Source of the DNA: Melampsora larici-populina 98AG31
Taxonomy: Eukaryota > Basidiomycota > Pucciniomycetes > Pucciniales > Melampsoraceae
Assembly (NCBI RefSeq): GCF_000204055.1
Contig: NW_006768867.1
Span: forward strand, 1-64,000
Reading direction: 5' to 3'
Length of the DNA stretch: 64,000 nt
The notes under the pieces were generated by a model. It saw only the letters and a program-made list of their open reading frames with translations, did not search any database and was not told where the DNA came from. The translations under genes and the position numbers were made by a program. Position 1 is the first letter of the stretch. Each line of letters opens with the position of its first letter. Of the stretch, positions 12,883-23,303 are shown piece by piece.

Positions 12883-13394
12883 ATCTTACATGTGCAAGAA
12901 TCTTTGTTCCCTTGTAACCTTCAAGGGCGGTCTGATAATCACCTTCTGTTTTACTTACATATTGTGGGGATCTCCAATTTTCACCTCATCAGCACATAGT
13001 TGTAGTTTAGAATGAAGGAGTAGTACCCACTGAGTCAATCAGTTCACATCAAAGGTCCAGAATTGCGCGGGTAGGTTCTCCACTTTCACAAGGAGGTTTA
13101 ACACCAGTCAAGAGCTAAGAAATGGTGTGAGTAAGATGATGTGATGAAATGGCAAATAGGAACAAAATAAAGTAAAAGTGACTCACTACCAGATGTGTTT
13201 TCTCTTGCATGTTTAGCCTTGTCTTTGATGTATGTAGCCAGCAACATTCTGTAACTTCAATTAAAACAAGAATTCAAGCTCAACCTCTTAGGAAAGCTTG
13301 TTTCAAATTCCATGTCATCTTAATATTATTGCGCGGTCTTTGGTGTTGTTTTGCCGACATGAGACACTCAAAATTGATAATATTGATTACATTA

Positions 13395-13556
13395 GCCGTG
13401 TTCAAACCAAACCCGGTTGCACAAAAACCCGGTACACCCAGTTGACTTTTTGGCTGGAAGCTGTCAAGAGCTGTCACTAGATACACAAAGTTACCACCAA
13501 AAACACAACTGGGTGTACTGGGTTCTTGAGTCGCCCGGGTTTGGTTTGAACACGGC
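13395..13556. mobile_element. Short snap-back MITE with TA target duplication
   Basis: The ends GCCGTGTTCAAACCAAACCCGG and CCGGGTTTGGTTTGAACACGGC are perfect inverted repeats of 22 bp. The arms continue with a weaker match (ACCCGGTACACCCAGTTG against CAACTGGGTGTACTGGGTT), so the 162-bp unit can fold almost end to end. It is bordered by TA on each side, as expected for a Tc1/mariner-type insertion. The open frames reported across it arise because the arms are open by chance. It is non-coding and non-autonomous. Confidence 0.7.
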
Positions 13557-13995
13557 TATTGCAGCTATGGACTATCAAAACCATAATGTTTTCATATTAA
13601 TTGGTTCCAAAAAAGGTATGAGAAAAAATGATAAGACTGATATGTATATGAAATATGACTTCAGTCTCTTCAGTTCAACAAACATTTTCACCATCAACTG
13701 AAGTTAACAAAATCAAGTGGTGATGAAAAACTCTTTGAAAATTGTATGTAAGAAAGACTGTTTCAAAACTAGAAATTTCTTCCTGGGTTTACATATTAGC
13801 CTTCTAAGAGAGATCCCAAAGTACTTGACTTTGTACTATGAATGGATCATCAGGTTCATCTGTTCATAGCTGTTCATCTGTTCACCGTGGCATTGAAAAT
13901 TAAAAGATATGCTTTGAAACAATCTTTAGACTTAAGCCTTAAGTTCGGGTCTTAAAACCATAAACTTAAACCTCACAAACAACCCGTGTTTCCAA

Positions 13996-16900
13996 TAGGG
14001 CTGTGACCTGACCCCGAGCCCGCCCGGCCGACCTTGCCCGACGCTATCATCAAGCTAGACAGTACGTGCCCCGAGACACTGAAACCTTACTTGATGATAG
14101 AGGCAAAAGCCCTGCGGGCACCTCGGCCGCCCGGAATGCCCGGTATCCCAACCCTTTTCCCACTGCATATTGACTTCCAGAGTTGACAGGAAGTCACTTG
14201 ACATTGAGTTGATACCCCCTTTTTTTAAGCTTCAAGCCTTCCGATCACCACCTTACCCCACCTTTCCTCCTATCTCACATCAAACTGTACTTCGCTTAAA
14301 TTGTAAGTGTCAATTTTATATCAGTTTCTCATTATTATATTGATTTTAAAGTTCCTACCCTCCGTCATCGGCTTCTTCTTACCTTTTGATCCTATTTATA
14401 ATGTGTAGTTAATCAATTGCAAGATGCCCAATACCCCAACCACTCGCTTATTGACTCAAGTCCTCCGTTGATCAGCAGCATCTGCTGTTTCCAATTCGAT
14501 GTCCAGCACTCCTGCAAGTAGTTCTGCTCCGTCTGACTCAATCTCCAAAGTTGGTACGGAAACCACCACGACTGGACAATCTTCTTGGGTTTGGCAATAT
14601 TTCACCCAAGAAGAAACCGAAGGAATGATCAAAAATGTCTGTGGAGCCAAAGCCGGTTTTGTCGACAGCTGTCTTTCTACTCAAGATGATCCGGACTTGC
14701 CCATCGTGCTTTGCAACAAAAAGCTTGCAGTGAACAAGCACGCCAGTACTAAGTCCATGATCCGCCACCTCTCTCAATGCCATCACATCAAACCACCTGT
14801 GAACACCGAGCAACATACACTATCAGCCTACTTCATAGACGGAAAGCTTGGTGAAGTAAGTTGTGCGACTTCTCTTCAATAAGATTTTCAGTCACTAATC
14901 ATGAAATTATTAATCTTTCTTTTAGGTACGTCCCCTCAACCGAGTGAACCTCAAAGATGCTTTGATCCGTCTAGTGGTCAATCAAGAACTTCCGATTTAT
15001 CTGGTCGATGCAAAAGAGTTTTGAGAACTCCTCACAATGCTTAACCCGAGTTCTGTGTCTATCCTTTCTAAACGCACCTGCGTCACCGATGGGATTCTCG
15101 CCAACTATTGAGCCAGCCGAGACGCCATCGCCAGACTCCTCTCGAGTGTCAGACACATCAGTGTCACTTGCGACGGATGGACTTTGCTGAGTAACGTGGC
15201 GATGTTGGGGGTAACAGCTCATTGGATCTCTCATGATTTTGAAATGCATGGTGTCACTTTAGCTTTAAAGCCAATCAAGGGACCTCACACTGGATCTAAC
15301 CTTGCTAGCCTTCTCATTCACATTCTGGACTTGTTCAACATAACAGATCAGCTTTACTGCATTACAGCTGACAATGCATCGAACAATACCACCATGGGTC
15401 AAGTTCTCTCTGCTAAGATACCCCACTTCAATTCTTCCAAGCATCTGCATGGCTGTGTTGCACATGTTGTTAAGCTTGTGGCCAAAGCTGGGATGGCCGT
15501 ATTCGATCGCAAGACCACTCCTCCGCCAGTGAATGCTCTTGATCCTCTTATACCTCAGCCCAACTCATCTGTGCCTCTTTTCATTGAACCAACACCTCAT
15601 TCCAATGTCACCAGTATCCTCACTCAAATTTGTGCATTCCATAAGAAAATCAAACATAGTCCCCAGCTGAAAGCAGCCCTAGACAACAATATTGCAGGCA
15701 ATCAATCTTTGGAACGCAAGGTGGGATTAGTACATGAAGTCTCCACACAATGGTCTTCCACTCATGATTGCCTCAAACGATTCTACAAACTTTGTTGACC
15801 CATCTGTTATACATGCAAGGGTAATCCAGCACTTGAAGAATACTCACTCACCAACTCTGAAATGGAACTTGTTGGTACTATTGTCAAATTTTTAGCCCCT
15901 CTAGCTACAACTATCAGTGAGATTGAGGGTTACCAGTACCCCACTTTCTCCCGAGTTATGCCTGATTATCAATGGTTGGTTGAACGCCTTGAAAAAGTAA
16001 GTGGTCTCTGTACATTTGCTAGTTCTTTAGACTATGAACTGATATACTTTATATTTCATATAGGCCTGGCATGACTCTGCTTGTAAGGAATTAAAGGTGT
16101 CCATCATGCCCATGATGAAGAAGATTGTACAATATCAAGAGGCGGCTCAGAAAAAAGCGGTGTACCTATGTGCTGCAATCTGAGATCCTCGTCTCAAACT
16201 CATGGCGGTCAAAGGCCCTACTCTTGAATCTTTAGGATGGGGACCTGAAGACTTGACTGAGTATTTTACTGAACGAGCCTCAAAATTTGTCCTCGCTCCC
16301 GACCCCAATATTGAAATTGTCAAAAATCAACCTTCTTTCAACCCCGATTGTCCTCAACATTATATTAAGCGGCGCAAGACGGTTCCAGTTCAGCATGAAG
16401 TCACCGAGTACCTCACCGCCCCTCAAGAGGACAAGCGCTGCGATGTCCTTGGCTACTGGCGACTTGCTCAACGTCACTGGCCCATTCTCTCCCGTATGGC
16501 GCAGGCCATGCTTGCCGTGCCTGCCACTAGTGCTCCGTCAGAGAGCACTTTCTCTAATGCTTTGAGGGTCATGAGCGACCACCGTGCTTCTTTCACTCCT
16601 CAAAACCTCGAAGCGCAAGTCTGCCTTAAGAGCTGGGTCCCAAAGTTAAAAAAAATGAGACTAACTTGTGATCTTTGCTTTCTAAATGGAACGTTCCTCA
16701 TAAACTTAAATTTGATACTATGCTTAATGTTAGATTACTATACATGAATAATCAATTTGTTTGTTGATCAAAGCCTCTAGGCCTTCATTTAATTTCTTAT
16801 ACACGTAGAATTGCAATACAAGCCAAAAACTCCCTTGTCCAGACCCATTTTGCCCTTTGATTTGAGCCGTAGCCCTGCCTAACCCCGAGCCACAACATTC

Positions 16901-17010
16901 AGGGCCTGCCCTGGTTGGCCCAATCAAAATTTTGAACCAATCGGGTTTATCCGGGGCCGGGCAAAGTCCCGGGGCCGGCCCTGCAGCTTCGTGGCCGGGT
17001 CACAGCCCTA
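13996..17010 (+). mobile_element. hAT DNA transposon, complete ends, 3,015 bp
   Basis: The terminal inverted repeats are TAGGGCTGTGACC at the left and GGTCACAGCCCTA at the right. The element is flanked by a perfect 8-bp direct duplication, GTTTCCAA at 13988-13995 and 17011-17018, which is diagnostic of the hAT superfamily. The subterminal regions are strikingly GC-rich (CCCGGCCG and GGCCGGGCA runs) against the AT-rich surroundings. The interior carries one transposase gene, broken by stops. The right end lies 216 bp upstream of the start codon of the URI-like gene, so the element sits in that gene's probable promoter or 5' leader. Confidence 0.9.
14499..16747 (+). pseudogene. hAT transposase, broken by four in-frame TGA codons
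   Basis: Three exons are readable with introns at about 14850-14926 (GTAAGT...TTTTAG) and 15996-16064 (GTAAGT...ATATAG). The N-terminal region has a BED-type zinc-finger pattern (C about residue 88, then HLSQCHHI). The central RNase-H-like region starts with HISVTCDGWT and continues through LYCITADNASNN and HGCVAHVVKL. The C-terminal dimerisation block holds YWRLAQRHWPILSRMAQ...VPATSAPSESTFS, the classic hAT signature. In-frame TGA codons interrupt it at 15022, 15109, 15796 and 16181; all four would be undone by a single T-to-C change (CGA to TGA). Otherwise the reading frame is maintained over more than 600 codons. The copy probably died by base substitution rather than by frameshift. Confidence 0.85.
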
Positions 17011-17225
17011 GTTTCCAACCCCAAACCCAATCCGCATCCCGACCCGATTCTTTTTTTTTCTTCACGCGGCTCAAAACTTAAATTTCATCATTCCATCACC
17101 TCTCCCAAAAATTAAACCCACCTGAAGGCTCAACCCATTTTCCAAATCCTCAAGACTCAACTCTCCACAAACCTTCAAACCCCGCACCATTTTTATCAAA
17201 ATCCATATATCCAAAGAAAAAAACC

Positions 17226-19285
17226 ATGATTAAATCAAATATCAATTCAATAAGATTACCGGTATCAAAAGATCCTAACCAAGAAAGCATAATCCAAGAA
17301 TTGTATAATGGTTTACCGGCTGGATGGTCTACGAATGAAAAAAATGAAGTTTTAAATGAATTAGGATTAGTGATGGTAAATATTGAAGAAAGAGAAGAAG
17401 AAACCCAAGAAATTCAAAAAAACGAAAACGAAGCTAAACAAAAAACAAAAGAAATCATGAATGAAAAACCCGAATATGAAAATGATCCAAAACCCAAACC
17501 AAACCACCAATTACCCAAACCGATATCCGAACTCTTGAACGAACTAGAACTGGAAGAGATCGCCGAAGAAAAACTAAACCAAACCCCAAAAGAAACATCA
17601 GAAGACACCACGAGTTTTTCAGATTCGGAAGAAGAAATCGACAACAAAGATTTCCAAGAAGAAGAAGAAGATTTACAAAAAGTTATAAGCCAATTAAAGT
17701 TAGAACAAGAAAAAGAAGATTTAAAGAGTTGGGGAAGCAAAGGATTAGAAGGATTAAAGAATGCATTTCAATCTAACCTTACAACAAAAACTATTGAATC
17801 GGATTCAAGTTTAGAAAACCTAAAACTTCAGAATCAAAACTTATCTTCTTCTACAGTTCAAGGTTCAAAACCTAAAAAATCAGTTAGTTTTGCACTCGAT
17901 CCAGATTTATCTAAAGATCCCACTCATTCAACTTCAACTTCAAATCCTTCAAGTTCATCAAATCCTTCGTTACCTATTGGAGGCATCATGTTACCAGATA
18001 TCATTGAACATCCCATCAAAACCTCATCCCTTCTTCAAGCCGCCCAACCCAACCGAAACCCAATCAATGGTCAAAACGCTCACTTGAATCCTCGCTTAGC
18101 AAGTTTATTACCCAAATCATATCTTCAATCGCACCAAACCCCCACCGAGAATTTCGAACCAAGTAGTAGTAGTAGTAGTACTCAACCAAATCACAATCAA
18201 GGATCTTCAGAAGAAGAGTATGAAGAAGATTATGATGAAGATCAGAGTGATGAAGATGACGAAGGATTATACGAACTAAGTGAAGAAGAAGAAGATCAAG
18301 AAGGATGGTCCAATGATGTAGATCTCCAAACGGCATTAGATATGAGAGAAGCAGCCTTAGAGTATCATTCGAAACGCCAAAGCTTAGGGATCGGAATCGG
18401 AAGTGGATCATTAGGAGGAGAAGATGTTCCGATAGATGAGAATGAAGAAGAAGAATGGGTTCCACTTGATCATCAACCAAAAGCTAATGGGATTCCAAGA
18501 CAAGTACCTAGTACTTCTAGATTCAAATCAGGTCGATTGTCTAGATGGAAATCTAAGATGATGTCTAGTACCAACCCAAACTTAGAAACAGAACAAAGCT
18601 TAATAAAAGAAGGCAAGTTGTTAGGAATCGAACCGATTGTCCAAGGACGGTTACCGATCAATGGATCAACTGTTTATCAATTACCAAGTCGAACTGAACA
18701 ATCTACTGAACTGGATGAAGACTTAACGGCCGAAGAAATCCAGGTCTTATCTTCTCGATTGAATATCTTATCTATGGATGAAGAAAGTAGAATAGCAGCT
18801 GAACGAGCTGGACATGAATTAATGGGATGGATGGAAAAAGTTAAAAAAGGTGAAGTTTTAATACAACAAGAAGAAGAAGGGTTTATGGAGTCTCAAGTTA
18901 ATGAAGAGAAGATGAATGGAATTCTTGAATCGAAGATGATGAAGGAAGTTGTGGAAGTGGATTCGATGGAAGGGGTTTCTTTAAGATCTGATCTACCACC
19001 CGAAATTAAGATTGTGAAAAAATCAAACACAAAACTTGATGAAACTGGTTCTAAACCTCAGATCAGTTTGTTGACCAGCACGACGTAAGTCTGATTTCTT
19101 TCCAAAATGTTATCAATGAAAATTGAATCCTGATCTTGATTTTGACTACGAGATTGATTACTTTTAGAAATGAGAATCATCAAAAGAAAGGATCTGATTC
19201 GAAAGAAATCTCACATACTCTTCCAGTGGCTAAAAAACTTTCAAGATTTAAATCTGAGAAATTAAATCAACAACAATCGTTTTGA
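17226..19285 (+). CDS. Acidic URI/Bud27-like (DUF3835-type) protein
   Basis: Exon 1 runs from ATG 17226 to 19084; an intron (GTAAGT...TTTTAG) is followed by a small last exon, 19168-19285. The product is about 658 residues and very acidic, with Glu/Asp runs near residues 45-60, 130-165 and 330-360. Two basic S-R-F-K boxes stand out: TSRFKSGRLSRWKSK near residue 430 and KKLSRFKSEKL at the C-terminus, encoded by the last exon. This box and the acidic linker are typical of the C-terminal half of URI/Bud27, an unconventional prefoldin that binds the RPB5 subunit of RNA polymerases. The N-terminal prefoldin coiled-coil of that family is not visible: the protein begins with a short unmatched segment containing LPAGWSTNEKNEVL. 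Either the gene has lost that part or it is a different DUF3835-like protein. A hAT element lies just upstream. Confidence 0.5.
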
Positions 19286-20529
19286 AATCTTTCTCTTTGA
19301 AAAAAACAATCATGATCATTTGAATTTGATTGTAAAAGATTTATAATAGAGGTATGTTTTAATGAGTTCATTCCTTGTTCTTTTCGTCTTTTGCCTTTTT
19401 ATTTCTGTTTTGCTATGATGATAAGATCATGATTTATTTAATTGGGTTTGAATTCATGATTTTAGTTACAGTTTATTTTTTCGTAATAACCCATAAGTTT
19501 TCATTTTGTTTGGTTAATAATGATGATGTACTAATAGCTTACTATACATACAAGACATTGAAAGTTGAAACGGCCCCAAAATAATGAAGAAAATAAGCAT
19601 CAGACTTTCTAATGGTACATCATCAAGATCTAATGAAAGCATGAGCTAGATGTACATATAATGAACGGTTCCGTCCAGAATCTTCAAGAAGAAAACCAAA
19701 CCCACCAAAACTTTGAAAGAAGAGACAGATTTTGTACAAGAGCGGGACCGAAGAAATGAAATGTGTGTGTAAAAGATGTGAAGAAGAAAGACTCCTATGA
19801 TTAGATTTTAAGTTTTTGAAGTTTTTAGGATGTTAACTCCTGTGAGTGTGGGTTATGATGAAGTAGTACGGTTAAGTTGGGGTAGATGTTGAGGATTGTG
19901 CTGTGGTGTAAGGGTATCTAAGGTTTTTTGAAAGTGGGGAGATCTGTCTTTAATATGATGATGAAACTGATATCTTTGTTGTGTTAGTTGGTTGGTTAGT
20001 TGGATTTAAGTCAGGAGAGATCGATATGATAAGAATTGGTTGGGGTGATTCGGAGCCTTTGAAGAGTCACTTTAAGATTTGGATTGAGTTTGATGACTTA
20101 CATTCTCAAGACTGACGGTTGAATTGGATTGGATGACTGGTCAACTGCATATAAAGACCTTCTTTTGATTCTACTTTCTTCTTTTCACTTCAAGTCTTCA
20201 TATCGATAAAGAAAAAGATAAGACTAGATAATTAAATTTTTAAACCGATTGATTGATGAACTAGTAGTATCTACCAATTCATTATCTTAAATTAAAATTA
20301 AAATTGAAAATTATTATCAGAAAATCAAATTCTTCTTATCATTCTTCTTAAAAAGTTTATTCGATTGAACTCTTACTCAATTTCTCTTTATAAATTCTTT
20401 TTTGAACACTTTCTTGAAAAACAACAACAACAAAAACTTATAATTATATAAATTTATAAATCGAAAAACCAATCAACTATTTATCAACAAGTAGAACCAC
20501 TCTCAAAACCTAATCAAAACCAATCCAGA
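19286..20529. other. Intergenic and 5' leader
   Basis: 3' side of the URI-like gene and upstream region of the next gene, including a pyrimidine- and AT-rich leader from about 20160. No coding signature or repeat was recognised. Confidence 0.5.
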
Positions 20530-21497
20530 ATGTCAAACACAGGTAAACTAAAACGATCATCACAAAACCCAAACACACACACAAAAACTAATGATCACCG
20601 TGACTGTTTTTTCATTTCAGATCAATTATCAACTCCATCCTTATCATCATCATCATCAACGACTTCATCAAGACCTTCATCTCCAAGCTTATCAACCAAC
20701 TTATCATCATCATCATCCATCTCACCCGTTCAAATCATTAATAAACCGATCATCAAAACACTCGATTTGAATTCTTACTTTTCAGATTTAGATGGTGAAG
20801 AAGATTATAATAATACAGATGAGTTGTCTAAATTTAAAGCTAGTACTAATCATTCATCAAAGTATAAATCAAAGACTTCTAATTTTATTCAATTTGATCA
20901 AGTTGAGTGTTTCTTTAAATACCGAGAAGATCAAATTCAATTCAAAATCTAAAGATGACTTTCTTTTTTGGTTTTGGTTTTTTTTAGATTGAAACTCTTA
21001 ATGGAAAAACCAAAGAAAAGTTTGGAATCGAAATCGGTTTAGATAAACTAGAAGAAATCATTCCATCATCCAATTCCAATTCCAAACCATCCTCATCCTC
21101 ATCCTCAGAAACCTTTTCATCCTCATCCTCATTATCATTATCATCAGGAGAAGAGGAAGAAGATGAAGAAGAAGAAGAAGATGAAGAAGACCAAGAATGG
21201 GTTCAAACCCAATGGAAAGCCTTAGTAGAAAAACAAAAGATCAGAGAAAAAGAAATCAGGAAACTGATCTTGTCTCGTCAAGTTTTAAACCCACTTGTAA
21301 GTCTTAAACCCCATTCTTACTTCCATTCGTGGTTTTGGTATACTAAGTCAAAATTGGTTTGGGTTCTTTAGGATTTGAAAGAATGGTTAGACTCAGATCA
21401 AACTTGTGATCTACCGGCTCTAAGTCTTGGGGTTTTATTAAGGATGGATCCAATGGCTTCTAGTAGTCATCAAATGACGACGATCTCGAAATACTAA
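20530..21497 (+). CDS. Small Ser-rich and acidic protein of unknown function
   Basis: Three exons can be joined in phase. Exon 1 starts at ATG 20530 and ends near 20907, most simply at a GTTGAG donor; the acceptor TTTTTTTAG lies at about 20986. Exon 2 ends with LNPL at a GTAAGT near 21298. Exon 3 begins DLKEWLDSD and stops at TAA 21495-21497. The product is about 270 residues. It has poly-Ser tracts near residues 40-75, a Ser run followed by an E/D run in exon 2 (GEEEEDEEEEEDEED), and then a predicted helical segment (EWVQTQWKALVEKQKIREKEIRKLILSRQVL) that looks like the functional core. The family is not recognised. The first donor is non-ideal, so the exon 1-2 border is the least certain part. 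Confidence 0.55.
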
Positions 21498-23303
21498 TTT
21501 CATTGATCATCAACATCCAAACCTGATCAAGTTTTATCTTTTGGCAAGTAAAGGAATTAGTTTTGAGTATCTTGAAAAGAATTGGTTTTTTTTTGCAAAA
21601 TGGTTTGGGTGATGAATTGGTTTTTATGTTTTTTGAAAAGTATGAATGAAGTAAAATGAAGTAAAATGATTGAATGATTGAAAGATTGTGATGGAAAATA
21701 AATAAATGAATTATTAATTGATTGAAAAGCTTGTGATAGAAAATAAATGAATGATCTTCTCTTTTTTTGATTCTAGAAATTTCAAAACTCTTTTTCCTCA
21801 ATTTTTTTTGTGTTGGTTAAAAGAAGAAGGTAAAAGGAAAAAATATTTTTATAGATTTGATTTAAACATATATATAAAATTACTAAAGAAAGACAAATTT
21901 AAAAGATGTGGTTATGAATTGGCTTGATCTTGATTTTGATTATTTTTAACTTCTCTTGATTTTTTTTCTTTTTCTTTTTAATTTCATAGATAGGGATTCA
22001 TGAAAACCAAAGTTGTTTTTCTTTTTTTGTTTTCTATTTCATTTTTTAATGCTTCATGAAGTTTTGGACTGATTTTTTCATATGACTTGAATATAATAAA
22101 CTTAATTCGCAGGCGCAGGCTGTGCCTCGCAGTCTGCGCTGCGAGTCGGGTGTTGTGATACACAACTCTACAAAAGAATGTCAAACAGACAGAATGCGCA
22201 AAACTGCGCTGTGCCAAAAAAATCGAAAATTCCAAAACCCACTGCGCAGCGCTGGGGCGCAGTGAGCTTAGATGACTTGATCAATTTTGTAAAAAGGATT
22301 TGAGTAGATTGAATGATGTTGGAATATAAAGAAATCAGTGCTGTTATGATTAAAACTTCATATTCTCACATTTAGAAATTATCACTCATTTTGTGATTGT
22401 CTATTTTACTTTTTGAATGATCTCTTTCTATTTAAAGAAGAGTACAATAATAGATCTTATGTAACCAGACAGATCTCTTGTCAAGGACTTATAGTAAGTT
22501 AATTAGAAAACTCCTTACTTCCACTTGTAGTGATCCCCTGAATTACCTGGACATTTCAAATAGGTGAATCTTTGCACATGATTATGTTTAGGTGTATATC
22601 CAAGTTTTTATGTCCCAAATTCAATGGTTTTGTTTAGAATGGATTGGTGTAGGAATAAAAATTCCACAATGTGTGATTTTTGATTGTACCCATGTGGAGC
22701 CTTGTGAAGATATTTCTTTTGGATGGATTTATGGTTGCATGGACAGTTGTTGTACTGTACAACTTCTGGATCAATTTTGAATTTCACTTAGACAGGAAAC
22801 CAGAGACAATTTCCCTGTGGGAAGACTTATTACATTTAATGCATTTTGTGAGCCAAAACACAGAATTTAGAAATCATACCAAAATGATAGATTTTGGCTC
22901 ATAAGCTGTGTTAAATACAATGAATTTTCCCACAGGAATATCATCTTTTGTTTCCTGCGTTATCAAGAATGACATTTCTTCTTGAATTGTTTCACTCATC
23001 ATTGAAGACGTGTTTTGTTTTGTATTGCCTGCAATATTCATTCTCAAATTTCAACAATAGACTTAACTAGTGACATCCTGATACTTACCTATGACTATGT
23101 TGCACAGTTTTTCACAAGTTTGAGTTCTTTGAGATCCATATTTTAACAAGGTACAGTTAATACTCATCTTGAAGACAAGATTCACAAGGCCAATGATATG
23201 ATTAGAGGATACTCAAGAATCCTTCTGCTATCTCTATAGTTGATTTCAGGTTTTTAGCAGACTGAAGATCTCTGGAGCAAAACCATATCCTACATCAATC
23301 AAC
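21498..23303. other. Intergenic; GC-rich patch and hairpin
   Basis: Mostly AT-rich non-coding sequence. A compact GC-rich patch at about 22110-22270 contains repeated GCGCAG/CTGCGC words. An imperfect inverted repeat lies at 22813-22945. The frames at 22592-22780 and 22680-22904 overlap this hairpin and are not convincing genes. Confidence 0.45.
22813..22945. repeat. Imperfect long inverted repeat (potential hairpin)
   Basis: The left arm, from CCCTGTGGGAAGACTTATTA through TTTGTGAGCCAAAA, is matched by an inverted right arm, TTTTGGCTCATAAGC through TTTTCCCACAGGAA. The arms are about 50 bp with a short spacer. It may be a tiny MITE or a folded RNA. No target duplication was established. Confidence 0.45.

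Noticed and set aside
14980..16200. In-frame TGA codons as recoding (selenocysteine or reassigned code)
   Set aside because: Host genes in the window use TGA as a normal stop, the positions are unrelated to catalytic residues, and no recoding structure was seen; decay is simpler.
17414..18661. Minus-strand frames opposite the URI-like gene
   Set aside because: Shadow frames of Glu/Ser-rich codons; the plus-strand gene explains the region.
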